Of a stretch of 64,000 bases of DNA, positions 33,926-43,070 are shown in pieces. Position 1 is the stretch's first letter, and each line of letters begins with the position of its first letter. The stretch spans positions 34,900-98,899 of the forward strand of contig JALHJL010000004.1 in assembly GCA_022839625.1 (NCBI GenBank). Reading direction: 5' to 3'. A model generated the notes under the pieces. The model did no database searches. It worked only from the letters and a program-made list of their open reading frames with translations, and was not told the origin of the DNA. The translations under genes were made by a program, and so were the position numbers. Origin of the DNA: Phycisphaerales bacterium. Its GTDB lineage: Bacteria; Planctomycetota; Phycisphaerae; UBA1845; Fen-1342.

Positions 33926-36375
33926 TTACGGCGTCAATTCGTCGTAGACCTCAGACCAGTATTCGTACTCCGCCTGAGTACGCGGGTCCTGGATGATCAG
34001 ATACACGATGTCCACCATGGCGTCGTACCAGTCGCCATCAATGTTCGCGGCTAGGTCGGCGGCCACCTCCTCGGGCGTGGCCTCAGGCAGGTCATCGCCC
34101 TGGCAGGCGCAATTCTCGGCTGCTACCGCCGTGACGAAGGAGTTGAGGTCGTACTGATTCACCTCGGTGTCGCAGTTGGAGTCGGCGTGCCCCGAAGATC
34201 GGCCGTCGTGATCGTTCCGGAGATGGCGCCGGCCACGTCGAGCATGCCCCACAGGTCACCCATGGCGATCGTCCCGGCCATGGCGTCGTACGCGTCAATG
34301 ATGTACTCTTCAACGAGGTCCCCGGTGATCTCCAAACTCGCAGTGACTGCGACCACCTCAATACCGCAGTTGCCGGCGACATCGCCGTTAACGACAACAT
34401 CCCCAGCGAGCACCCCGATCTCGCAGCTTGAGGCGATGCTGCCGACTTCGAGACGTCCGCCCGGGAGGATATTGTCGATCACAGCGCCGCCGCTCATCGG
34501 ACCCGTGATCTGAACGACGCCTTGCGCGCCAATGTACCCTTCGCTGCACGGGGCATACGTCCAGATCTTGAACAGGGCGGTCATGTCACCGCCGACCTGG
34601 AACCTGCCTCCGCTCTCGATGGCGCGAATAACGCACTCGCCGTCCAGCGCGCCAGCGACAGAAATCTGTCCCTCCACTGGGTAGTAGTATACACCGAGCG
34701 TGTCGTAGCCCTGCGGATCCGGATCGGGGATGGAACCGATGGATATCCACCCGGTGATCGCGACGCCGGAGACCTGGAGCGGCAAGCACAGCTCGTCGCC
34801 CACGGTCAGGTGTCCTTTGACGCCCATTTGGCCGCTGCCCCACTCTTCATAGCCTATGTAGATCCCGTAGAATGCTGTCTGCGGGGCGGGGCCCAAGGGC
34901 GCGCGCACGTCGCGGCCGATGTACACCGTCGAGCCTGCGGCCATATCGAAGGGGACAAGCAGCGTGCCGCGGAAGTCGTTCCCGAACGCCAAGTACCCGG
35001 TTTGCCCGATGTAGTTGACCTCGATGTAAGCCTTTGTGGCGTTGAGTCCGTTGGTTACGTGGCCGCTCAGCGTGCCGCCGACAATGAGCTTGGCGGGCAC
35101 AATGCTGCCCCAAACGCCGGCAACCGTGAATTCACCGCTCGCAGCGATGTCGCCCTCGATGTCTACATCGCCATAGAGATTCGAGACCTCAATCGTGCCG
35201 GCCAGCTCGCCGGCGGCGATATTCCCGCGGAAATCCCGCGTCACCACGATCTCGCCGTCGGAGGTAATGTCATCGGCGATCGTTAGCGTGGCGTAGCAGT
35301 CCCGACCGACCGAAATCGTGCCGGAAACGGCGTCCGCGGTCAGAGTGCCCCGCATGTCGACCTTGGCGTCCACTACCCCGGAGACATCGCCGGATACGTC
35401 AATATCCGCCTACTGCCCGAAACTGTCGGCCAAGACCCTGCCGGCCAGGTCGCCGTAGCAGTCGAAGGCGGCGTTCCAGGTGCCTCCCGCGGAGATCGAC
35501 CCGTCGGCATCCAGTCCGCCGTACATCTTGATGGTCTGATACTGGCCGAGGTTGCCGTCGATCACAATGCTGGCCGGGAACGGGTCGCCCCCCGAATGTC
35601 CCAGCCACAAGGTGGCGGCGCCGCTGAGGCTGCCGAAACGCAGCGTGACGCTCCGATCGCACTCGCCATCGATGCGAAAGTCGTTGCCCAGGGTGCCGCT
35701 GACCGTGACCGAAGCGAAGGAATCAGCGTCACCGCTGGCGTACACGGTGCCGACCAGGTCGCCGGTAATCACCAGGGCTGGCAGGTCGACGAAGCTCATC
35801 GCGCCCTCATACTCGCCGTTGACGGTGATGGTCGGACGGTCGGTCAAGCCCCGGGAGACCGTGACATCGCCCAGGTAGGCGGTGGTAATGTCGCCGCCCA
35901 GATAGTCCACGGTCACGTTGCCGATGCTCTCCTCTGCGACCACCGGGCCGGTGATGGCGGTGGCGTCCAGGTCCGGCAGGGTTCCTGTAACGCGCGCCTC
36001 TGCGATATTGGCCGTGGCGACCGGATTGTTCGGCTCCAGAAGCTTCAGGTAGTACACGTAGATCGCCCCGGGACCGCCGCCTTCGTTCGGATCGCGTGCG
36101 ACATACAGATTCACTGTCCCCTGGGGGCAGTTCGGGTCGACCACGATCTCCTGGAAGACACCGAGGGCCAGCACGGTGTTCGGGTCGTTGGGGTCGACCT
36201 CGAGAGCCTCGAAGCCAAACGTACCTGGTGCTTCAATAACCACTCGTTTGTTGATTTAATCAATGTACACGTCGTTCGGGTCCCCGCTCCACTGGTTGAT
36301 CGTATTGTCCCCGACCGCTGCGCTGGCAAGCATCAAGCCGACCGCGCATACCAGGACTTTCTCCCACGTAGACAT
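33926..36375 (-). pseudogene. Secreted beta-repeat dockerin protein, broken by two stops and a frameshift
   Basis: One frame starts at ATG 36375 with GGGAGG 6 nt upstream and a clear signal peptide (VLVCAVGLMLASAAVG). TAA at 36256-36258 stops it after 39 codons, TAG at 35410-35412 stops it again between ADSFGQ and ADIDVSG, and a one-base loss near 34190 shifts the frame within the dockerin-like segment (LRG then HADSNCDTEVNQYDLNSFV). Between lesions the frame is open and repetitive, with short beta repeats of the form GD...GTI.V.GD, likely a surface beta-helix. The length, about 815 codons, and the intact start suggest recent decay or assembly error. Confidence 0.75.
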
Positions 36376-36595
36376 TGTTCACCTCCCTGTCCTCAGAAGG
36401 ACAGACTATCTCCGGTCCTCCCGGGGCAAATCCAAGATACTCGCTGCCGGTGCCGACTATCGGCACCCGTCACACCAATAGGCAACTACTCCCGCCTGCA
36501 AGCAGGTTCAGCCGCGCCTAACAACTGCCCCTTCTGTCCCTTCTAGGGACAGGGTTCGAGTGAGGGTCGGACCCTCAGTCCCACGTACGACCTCC

Positions 36596-37402
36596 TTATG
36601 AAGTCAGCAACTGGACAAAGGGGTTTATGTCTTGGAAGTCGACGCTTCCATCAGCGTTTAGGTCTGCATTCTCGGGCGGGCAACCGGGGTACGCAGCTTG
36701 GTGCCCGCCTGGGTCGGTCAGGGCCTGAACAAAGGGGTTGATGTCCGCAAAGTTCACCGTTCCATCGCAGTTGATGTCGCCCGTCTCCGTCGCGGGCACG
36801 ACGCCGAAGCGCACATAGTCCCACTGGTGAACGCTAGCTACGCCTTGCACGGAGTCGCCCCAGGCCACGCGTGAGGTCACGAAGCGCTTGGCGAACCACC
36901 CCTCCCAGGCCAGCGCACCATCAATGTACAGTTTGTACGACCGCATGCCCGCAGAGATGATGGCGTAGGAGTGCGGCAACCCTGGCGCAAATGGGATCGT
37001 TACGTACTCGTGGGCGCTGTCAATGAAATCCACCCCGAAAGTGAATCCGAGCGACCACGCCTCATCGCTCTGAAGTGAGACCCCCGGATCAGTCCATTCC
37101 GTGACGGACTGAACCAACAAGCGCCACTCGAGGAAAAAAACGGTCCCCGGCGTCGGATCCAACGCCTGCGGCCGGAAGCGCTCGTAGTAATCGTAAATCT
37201 GCGGGTCATTGGAGTCGTAAGTCAGCACGCCGTTTTCCAGGGTGCGGTTCGCGCCCGGCGCTCTGTAACACCTCGTCCAGCCGCTGTTTTCCGGCCAGTC
37301 GTTGGGGTCATTGCCTTCCCAGGCGATCCAGTAGGTGTCGGCCTTGCCGATCCCGCCCAGCAAGAGAGCGCCGAACACCGCGGCCAACGTTACTCGACTC
37401 AT
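36596..37402 (-). CDS. Secreted dockerin-like protein, paralogue B
   Basis: 268 residues. The signal peptide is VTLAAVFGALLLGGIGKA. The mature domain (about 22-200) begins DTYWIAWEGNDPNDWP and looks like a lectin/concanavalin-type beta-sandwich (YKLYIDGALAWEGWF). The C-terminal 65 residues are two dockerin-like EF loops, GDINCDGTVNFADINPFVQ and NADLNADGSVDFQDINPFVQ, which bind calcium and mark cell-surface or exported proteins in Planctomycetota. GAGGAG precedes ATG 37402. The next gene upstream is a close paralogue. Confidence 0.8.
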   Translation of the reverse strand: MSRVTLAAVFGALLLGGIGKADTYWIAWEGNDPNDWPENSGWTRCYRAPGANRTLENGVLTYDSNDPQIYDYYERFRPQALDPTPGTVFFLEWRLLVQSVTEWTDPGVSLQSDEAWSLGFTFGVDFIDSAHEYVTIPFAPGLPHSYAIISAGMRSYKLYIDGALAWEGWFAKRFVTSRVAWGDSVQGVASVHQWDYVRFGVVPATETGDINCDGTVNFADINPFVQALTDPGGHQAAYPGCPPENADLNADGSVDFQDINPFVQLLTS

Positions 37403-37404
37403 GG

Positions 37405-37503
37405 CACTTCTCCTCGTCCGGGCACCAGTGAACGTCGGCCATCCGCCGCGGCGGAGACCGACGCTACGGGCTCGGCCGACCCGGAAGTCGGTCGCTGCCG
37501 GCT
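37405..37503. repeat. 99-bp direct repeat upstream of paralogue B
   Basis: Identical to 38383-38481, base for base by eye. It includes the ribosome-binding site and probable promoter of each dockerin gene, plus inverted-repeat sequence of the GTCGGCC/GGCCGAC type. While the coding parts have diverged, the leaders have not. Confidence 0.85.
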
Positions 37504-37564
37504 CCTCTCCCTGGTAGGGAGAGGGTCGGGGTGAGGGTCATACCCCACGCCCCACACAACCGCG
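37504..37564. repeat. CCTCTCCCTGGTAGGGAGAGG hairpin repeat
   Basis: The hairpin CTCTCCCTGGTAGGGAGAG is followed by GGTCGGGGTGAGGGTC. It lies directly upstream of the 99-bp repeat on the plus strand, between the two paralogues. It is the non-coding counterpart of the G-rich sequence found inside nuoL. Confidence 0.6.
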
Positions 37565-38380
37565 CTACGAACTCAAGAGCTGGACGAAGGGGTTAATATC
37601 CCCAAAGTCCACGCTGCCGTCTCCATTAATATCCGCATTGTTCGGCCAACAGCCCGAGTAAGTCTGTTGGTAGCTTCCACCATCCGTCAACGCCTGGACG
37701 AACGGGTTGATGTCCCCGAAGTCCACTGTGCCATCGCAGTTTGCATCGCCCGTTAGCGGCGCGGCCACGCAGCCAAATCGGAACCAGTCCCAGTGGTGCC
37801 GGCTTGTTACGCCGCCCTGGTAGCCCAAGTCGCCGAACGACAGCAACGACTCGATGAAGCGCTGCGCAAACCAGCCCTGGCGCGCTACTGCCCCATCGAC
37901 ATAGAGCTCGTACGCGCGCATATCCGGCGAGACGAGCGCGTATGAGTGCCAATTTCCGGGCGGGAGGGGGATTTCTACGTATTCATGCATGCTTCGAATG
38001 ACATCGACATCGAAGAGGAGGGTGACGACCCACGCGTCGTCGCTCTTTACAGAAAGGCCGGGATCGCCCCAGTACGAGACCGATTCCGTCCAGAGCGCCC
38101 ACTCAACGAGGAAAACTTGATTAGGTCCGGGACCCAGCGCGCCCGGGCGGGAGTGCTCCCAAAAATCGTACATCTGCGGGTCGCTCGATTCGTATGTGAG
38201 GATCCCGTCGTGGATAAGCCCGAACGGCTGGGGCTGATACCGCCGCAGCCAGCCATCGCCATTCGCTGGCGGCAGGTCGTTCGGATCGTCGAATTCGTAG
38301 GCGAACCAGTAGGTGTCCGCGTTGGCGATCCCGCCCAGCAGCAGGACGGCGAGCACCGCGACGTACCTTACCCGGCTCAC
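37565..38380 (-). CDS. Secreted dockerin-like protein, paralogue A
   Basis: 271 residues, the same plan as its neighbour: signal peptide YVAVLAVLLLGGIANA, a domain starting DTYWFAYEFDDPNDLP with YELYVDGAVARQGWF, and two dockerin-like loops GDANCDGTVDFGDINPFVQ and NADINGDGSVDFGDINPFVQ. Similarity to paralogue B along the whole length shows tandem duplication. GTG 38380 follows GAGGAG. The 99 bases just upstream of each start are identical. Confidence 0.8.
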   Translation of the reverse strand: MSRVRYVAVLAVLLLGGIANADTYWFAYEFDDPNDLPPANGDGWLRRYQPQPFGLIHDGILTYESSDPQMYDFWEHSRPGALGPGPNQVFLVEWALWTESVSYWGDPGLSVKSDDAWVVTLLFDVDVIRSMHEYVEIPLPPGNWHSYALVSPDMRAYELYVDGAVARQGWFAQRFIESLLSFGDLGYQGGVTSRHHWDWFRFGCVAAPLTGDANCDGTVDFGDINPFVQALTDGGSYQQTYSGCWPNNADINGDGSVDFGDINPFVQLLSS

Positions 38381-38382
38381 AC

Positions 38383-38481
38383 CACTTCTCCTCGTCCGGG
38401 CACCAGTGAACGTCGGCCATCCGCCGCGGCGGAGACCGACGCTACGGGCTCGGCCGACCCGGAAGTCGGTCGCTGCCGGCT
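38383..38481. repeat. 99-bp direct repeat upstream of paralogue A
   Basis: Second copy of the leader described at 37405-37503. It places the same expression signals in front of paralogue A. Confidence 0.85.
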
Positions 38482-39179
38482 GACGCTACGACGGCGCGCC
38501 CTATCGCGACGTCCGGTGCGGAGCCCGGACGCTAGGGGCGCCACGGCACATCGACCACCACCAACGGGGCCGCACGGACGGGCAAGAACGCGCACATCCA
38601 ACTACCCGCCCGACGCAACACCCGCAAACGGCGTGGAGGGCCCCAGCGGCTCACCTGGCCCAGACAGACGGCCGCCAGGGCCATCCGATAACGTCAGTAT
38701 GCCACGGGGGGGGGGCGCAAAGTCAAGCGAAAATGCATGAAGAATGAAGAAATACGGGTGAACCCCCGCATTGGCGACCGCGTCGCGCCAGCGCGCCGGA
38801 AGGCGTTCAGTGCACGGCGCCGGCCACCCGCACGAAGGACCGCGCGAGTAGCCGCCCGTTGAACAGCGCACTTCCGTTCACGGCTCGTACATCGTATGTT
38901 GCGACTCGGACCGCTCGCTCGACCGCTCATTGCCGTTCGCGGCTCGGAAGAGACCGCTCGCTGGCGTTCGTGACTCGGATTCGGACGGCCGCGCGAGACG
39001 CGGGCCGCTCCTCGGGACGCCCGGGACAGAGCCCGGCCTCTGCGACGGCGGGGACGCGCCGCGGCGGCCACGCCTCGGTCCGGTGGTACAAGGCCCGGCA
39101 GTCAAGAGAGCTGCAAGGACCTGTCGGGTTGCGGCCTGCACTTTGCAGCACCGCCCTCGGCAGTATACTTCCTGGCTGT
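38482..39179. other. Long gene-free stretch with repeats
   Basis: About 700 bases without a supported gene. A run of ten G lies at 38706-38715, followed by the AT-rich GCATGAAGAATGAAG sequence also met after nuoC. From about 38866 to 38985 the phrase CGTTC(A/G)(C/T)GGCTCG and related CGCTCGCTGGCG-type units recur. Upstream of ATG 39180 no clear ribosome site is seen. Confidence 0.5.
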
Positions 39180-40370
39180 ATGGGTTCTTTCCTGGACGTT
39201 CTGAAGACCTGCCAGTACTTCGGCTGGATCGGCTTCATCGCCACCGTGTTCCTGACGCCCGTGGCGATCCGGGCCGCACACCGCTTCGGCATACTGGACC
39301 GGCCTGATCGAACGCTCAAGCCGCACGCCAAGCCCACGCCCTACCTGGGCGGCGCCGCGATCTGCGTGGCGTGGGCCGTGGCCCTGGTGGCGGCGATGCT
39401 CACCGGCGTGGTCGGCGACTGGCAGATCATGCTGCCGCTGCTACTGGGCGGCATCGCCATGTCCGTGCTCGGCCTGGTCGACGACATCCGGGGCGTCCGG
39501 CCCAAGGTACGCCTCGTGGTCGGCACGGTGATCATCGCGACGGCGATCCTGGCGTCGGGGACGGGGTTTCGCCTGGCCGACTCGCTGGTTGCGGCGGCGG
39601 GTGCGCTGTTGGGCAGCGCGGGCTGGTCGCTGCCGCCCATCCTCGGCGTGCCGATCTCCGTGGGGATCAGCGTGTTCCTCGTGCTGGGGGCCTGCAACTC
39701 CGCCAACCTGATCGACGGTCTCGACGGCCTGTGTTCGGGGGTGACCGCCATCATCTCCTTCGGGTTCTTCCTGCTCGCGTCGCACCTGGCGGTCTGGGAT
39801 TTCAGCGCGGCGGGCGATCCGATCCGGCTGGTGCTGGCCATCGCGATGTTCGGGGCGGCACTCGGTTTTCTCCCGTGGAACTTCAACCCGGCGAAGATCT
39901 TCATGGGCGATGCCGGCAGCGTGCTGCTGGGCTACAACTGCGGCATGCTGATTCTGCTGTTCGCCGAGCGGGGCGGCATTCTGCGCTGGTTCATCGGGGC
40001 CTTGATGATCTTCGCCCTGCCGGTCTTCGATACGGCCCTGGCGATGTTCCGGCGCTGGCGGGCGGGACGCTCGATCTTTGAGGGCGACCGCAGCCACTTC
40101 TACGATCAACTTGTGCAGCGCGGACTGTCCGTGCGGAAGACGGTCCTCGTGTGCTACGGGCTCACGCTCATCTACGCGGGGATCGGGCTGCTGATGACGT
40201 GGCTGCGCGTGGGGCCGGATGGCGTCGCCGTGCCGGTCATTCGCCTGCGCTATGCGGTGCCGATCTACGTCCTCGTGGGCCTCGCCACGGCTGCCTTGGC
40301 CTGGCGCGCCGGGCTCACGCACCCGGAGGAGCCGCGCGCGCGCCGGCAGCCTGCGCCGGCCGGGGATTGA
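39180..40370 (+). CDS. Polyprenyl-phosphate GlcNAc-1-phosphate transferase (WecA/MraY family)
   Basis: 396 residues with about 11 membrane helices. The family motifs appear in order: KPTPYLGGAAI, LGLVDDIRG (the DD pair binds Mg), NSANLIDGLDGL, FNPAKIFMGDAGS and the cytosolic loop GDRSHFYDQLVQRGLS with the HxH-type region HFYDQL. These enzymes start O-antigen, teichoic or other surface glycans on undecaprenyl phosphate. The HFYDQL form is closer to WecA/TagO-like proteins than to MraY. Consistent with the nearby glycosyltransferases, but on the opposite strand. Confidence 0.88.
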   Translation: MGSFLDVLKTCQYFGWIGFIATVFLTPVAIRAAHRFGILDRPDRTLKPHAKPTPYLGGAAICVAWAVALVAAMLTGVVGDWQIMLPLLLGGIAMSVLGLVDDIRGVRPKVRLVVGTVIIATAILASGTGFRLADSLVAAAGALLGSAGWSLPPILGVPISVGISVFLVLGACNSANLIDGLDGLCSGVTAIISFGFFLLASHLAVWDFSAAGDPIRLVLAIAMFGAALGFLPWNFNPAKIFMGDAGSVLLGYNCGMLILLFAERGGILRWFIGALMIFALPVFDTALAMFRRWRAGRSIFEGDRSHFYDQLVQRGLSVRKTVLVCYGLTLIYAGIGLLMTWLRVGPDGVAVPVIRLRYAVPIYVLVGLATAALAWRAGLTHPEEPRARRQPAPAGD

Positions 40371-40393
40371 GTTGCCCCGGTGCCGCCCGTACC

Positions 40394-41173
40394 ATGCCGT
40401 CCATGGCCGGCGAGGTGTTAGTCGAGACCGAAGGGCAAATCGGCGTCGTCCGTATCAATCGGCCCGAGGCGTCCAACGCCCTGAACCAGGCGGCGATGCA
40501 GCGCCTCGCCGTGGCCTTGCAGCAGCTTGACGACGATCCAGGTATCCGCTGTCTGCTGCTGCTGGGTTCCGAACGGGCCTTCGCCACCGGCGCGGACGTG
40601 GCCGAGCTCGTGGACGCTTCGTTGCTCGACATCCGGCAGCGCACCCCAGCCGCACGGTGGGAGCAACTGGACCGGCTGTGCAAGCCGCTCGTCGCGGCCG
40701 TTTGCGGGTACGCGCTGGGCGCGGGCTGCGAACTGGTGTTGGCGTGCGACATCGTGGTCGCGGCGGAGACGGCGCGTTTCGGGCACCCCGACCTCACCCT
40801 GGGCGTTATTCCCGGCGCCGGCGGCACGCAACGGTTGACGCGCTTGCTCGGCAAGGCGCGGGCGATGGACCTCATCCTGACCGGACGGGTTATCACCGCC
40901 CGCGACGCGCTTGCGCTGGGCCTGGTCAGCCGCGTGGTGCCGCGCGAGAACTGCGAGCAGGACGCCCGCGCGATCTGCCGCGAGCTGTGCCAGCGCCCGC
41001 CCTTGGCGCTCCAGGCCGCCAAGGAGGCGATTCGCAAGGCGTACGAGCTGCCCCTGGGCGAGGGGCTGGCGTACGAGCGGCAGCTCTACACGATGCTCTT
41101 CGGCACCGACGACCAGAAGGAAGGCATGCGGGCGTTTCTCGAGAAGCGGCCCCCGGTTTTCGTGGGCCGCTGA
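40394..41173 (+). CDS. Enoyl-CoA hydratase/isomerase family protein 1
   Basis: 259 residues, crotonase fold. The oxyanion-hole segments are AFATGADVAEL and VCGYALGAGCELVLACD. The two acidic catalytic residues expected in short-chain hydratases are plausible in ELVLACDI and GVIPGAGGTQRL (PGAGGTQR is typical of FadB/crotonase-type hydratases). It should act on acyl-CoA thioesters. It is 23 nt after the WecA-like gene and 31 nt before a second family member, so the three may be one transcript. Confidence 0.85.
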   Translation: MPSMAGEVLVETEGQIGVVRINRPEASNALNQAAMQRLAVALQQLDDDPGIRCLLLLGSERAFATGADVAELVDASLLDIRQRTPAARWEQLDRLCKPLVAAVCGYALGAGCELVLACDIVVAAETARFGHPDLTLGVIPGAGGTQRLTRLLGKARAMDLILTGRVITARDALALGLVSRVVPRENCEQDARAICRELCQRPPLALQAAKEAIRKAYELPLGEGLAYERQLYTMLFGTDDQKEGMRAFLEKRPPVFVGR

Positions 41174-41204
41174 GCGTTCCACCCCGGCGGCGGCCGGCGG
41201 CTCT

Positions 41205-42023
41205 ATGGCGGACGATGCAATGGGCAATGCGCTTTCCACCGTGCGCGTCGATTCGTCCGACGGCATCCTGACCGTGACGCTGGCCCGGCCCGATGTGCTC
41301 AATGCGTTCAACGCGGACATGGGCGTGGAATTGGGCGCCGCGCTCCGCCTGGCCCAGCGGGATGACGCGGTACGCTGCGTCGTGCTGACGGGGGCCGGCC
41401 GGGCCTTCTGTGTCGGCCAGGATCTGCGCGCATTGCGGCTACTCGCGGCGGATACTTCCAGCGGCCTGGACCTGGGGGCGTACCTGCGCGACAAGCTCAA
41501 CCCGTTGGTCCTCCGCATTCGGACGATGGAGAAGCCGGTAGTCGCAGCCGTGAACGGAATCGCCGCGGGGGCGGGGGCGAGCTTCGCGTTTGCGGCCGAC
41601 CTCGTCGTCGCCGCACGCAATGCCAGCTTCAAGCTTGCCTTCGCCAGCATCGGACTGGTGCCGGACGCGGCGGCGACTTTCACGTTGGTGCAGCGCGCGG
41701 GTTACGGGCGGGCCGCCGAGCTGTGCTTGCTCGACGAGGTCATCCCGGCCGACCGCGCCATGGAGCTCGGGCTCGTGAACCGAGTCGTGGCCGACGAAGC
41801 GCTGCCGGCGGCGGCGCGCGAGGTGGCGCTGCGGCTGGCCGCCCTTCCGCCGCGAGCCTTGGCGCTCACCAAACGGGCCCTGAACCATGCCTGGATGTCC
41901 ACGCTGGATGAGCACCTGGAGTATGAGTCGTATTTGCAGGCGACCGCCGGCCGGACCGCGGACCACCGCGAGGGCGTCGCCGCGTTTCTCGAAAAGCGCC
42001 CGCCACGCTTCACCGGCCAGTAG
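41205..42023 (+). CDS. Enoyl-CoA hydratase/isomerase family protein 2 (PaaG-like)
   Basis: 272 residues, crotonase fold. AFCVGQDLRAL and VNGIAAGAGASFAFAADLV are the oxyanion loops. The absence of the second catalytic Glu (it reads GLVPDAAATF) and the presence of the Asp there resemble PaaG-type ring-opening isomerases, so isomerase activity is more likely than hydration. It overlaps in role with the preceding paralogue. The stop TAG is followed by CGCGGAGGTCCGGCG, part of a repeat family met after nuoE. Confidence 0.8.
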   Translation: MADDAMGNALSTVRVDSSDGILTVTLARPDVLNAFNADMGVELGAALRLAQRDDAVRCVVLTGAGRAFCVGQDLRALRLLAADTSSGLDLGAYLRDKLNPLVLRIRTMEKPVVAAVNGIAAGAGASFAFAADLVVAARNASFKLAFASIGLVPDAAATFTLVQRAGYGRAAELCLLDEVIPADRAMELGLVNRVVADEALPAAAREVALRLAALPPRALALTKRALNHAWMSTLDEHLEYESYLQATAGRTADHREGVAAFLEKRPPRFTGQ

Positions 42024-42097
42024 CGCGGAGGTCCGGCGTTGCGTGCGGCGACCGGGGCTCTGCCAGGGCGCGCTATCGGATTGAGGGCGGACGGACC

Positions 42098-42991
42098 ATG
42101 TGGTCTGTGCAGACACGGCGGCTGATTGAGCTTGCCTGCGACGAGGACCTCGGCGCTGCTGGTGATATCACGTCCGCGCTACTGCGGCAGGCGGCAACGG
42201 AGGTAACGGCCCGGATCGTGCCCCGCCGGCCGGGGGTCATTTGCGGCTTGGCACTAGGCTCGGGCGTGTGCGAAGTCTTCGCCCACCGGCTCGGCCGGCC
42301 GCTGGAGTTTGCGCCCGCGGCCGTCGGTGAGCGTGATGCTCAGGACGGGGACGCGGTGAGCGCGGGCGCGTGCGTCGCCACGGTGCGCGGGCCGCAAGGC
42401 GCGGTCCTGGCGGTCGAGCGCACGTTGCTGAACTTCCTGGGCCGCATGAGCGGCGTGGCGACGTTGACCCGCGCGTTTGTCGATGCGGCGCGGGCCGTCA
42501 ACCCGCGCGTGCGGATTCTCGACACGCGGAAGACGATCCCGGGCTGGCGCGAGCTGGACAAATACGCGGTGCGAACGGGTGGTGGGCACAATCACCGGGC
42601 AGGACTCCACGACGCCGTGCTCATCAAGGACAACCACCTCGCGGGCGTTCCCGTGGAGGAGTTGGCGGTTCGGCTGACCGAGCTGCTCCGACGGCTCACC
42701 GCGAAGCCGAGCTTCGTCGAGGTCGAGGTGGACAACCTGGGGCAGCTCGCGGAGGTGTGCCGAGTGCCCGGGGTCGATCTGGTCCTGCTGGACAACTTCT
42801 CGCCCGAGCAGTTGCGGGCGGCCGTCCAGCTTCGCGACACGCAGGGGGTGCGCGACCGGCTGGCGCTCGAAGCGAGCGGCGGCGTGACCCTGGAGAATGT
42901 CGCGGAGATTGCCGGCACCGGCGTGGACCGCATCGCGGTCGGCGCCCTCACGCACTCAGCGGTCGGCCTGGACATCGGCCTGGATCTGTAA
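42098..42991 (+). CDS. nadC: Nicotinate-nucleotide pyrophosphorylase (carboxylating)
   Basis: 297 residues, the usual length. NadC makes nicotinate mononucleotide from quinolinate and PRPP in NAD synthesis. EDLGAAGDITS at the N-terminus, LDTRKTIPGWRELDKYAVR and GGGHNHRAGLHDAVLIKDNH in the barrel, and LEASGGVTLENV at the phosphate-binding end are all conserved. nadA and nadB are not in the window. Confidence 0.95.
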   Translation: MWSVQTRRLIELACDEDLGAAGDITSALLRQAATEVTARIVPRRPGVICGLALGSGVCEVFAHRLGRPLEFAPAAVGERDAQDGDAVSAGACVATVRGPQGAVLAVERTLLNFLGRMSGVATLTRAFVDAARAVNPRVRILDTRKTIPGWRELDKYAVRTGGGHNHRAGLHDAVLIKDNHLAGVPVEELAVRLTELLRRLTAKPSFVEVEVDNLGQLAEVCRVPGVDLVLLDNFSPEQLRAAVQLRDTQGVRDRLALEASGGVTLENVAEIAGTGVDRIAVGALTHSAVGLDIGLDL

Positions 42992-43070
42992 ACGGCGCCG
43001 TTCGGGGTCATCGGGTTCGTGCAGCGGCCGGTTGGAACCGGCTGCCACCCCGCCGGTATGATTCCTCCCT

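Noticed and set aside
34159..34252. Programmed frameshift in the dockerin gene.
   Set aside because: There is no convincing slippery heptamer with stimulatory structure and two other stops already break the gene.
35410..35412. In-frame TAG as a recoded amino acid such as pyrrolysine.
   Set aside because: TAG ends several certain genes here (nuoE, nuoF, nuoH, nuoI) and the same gene has a TAA and a frameshift, so decay or error is simpler.
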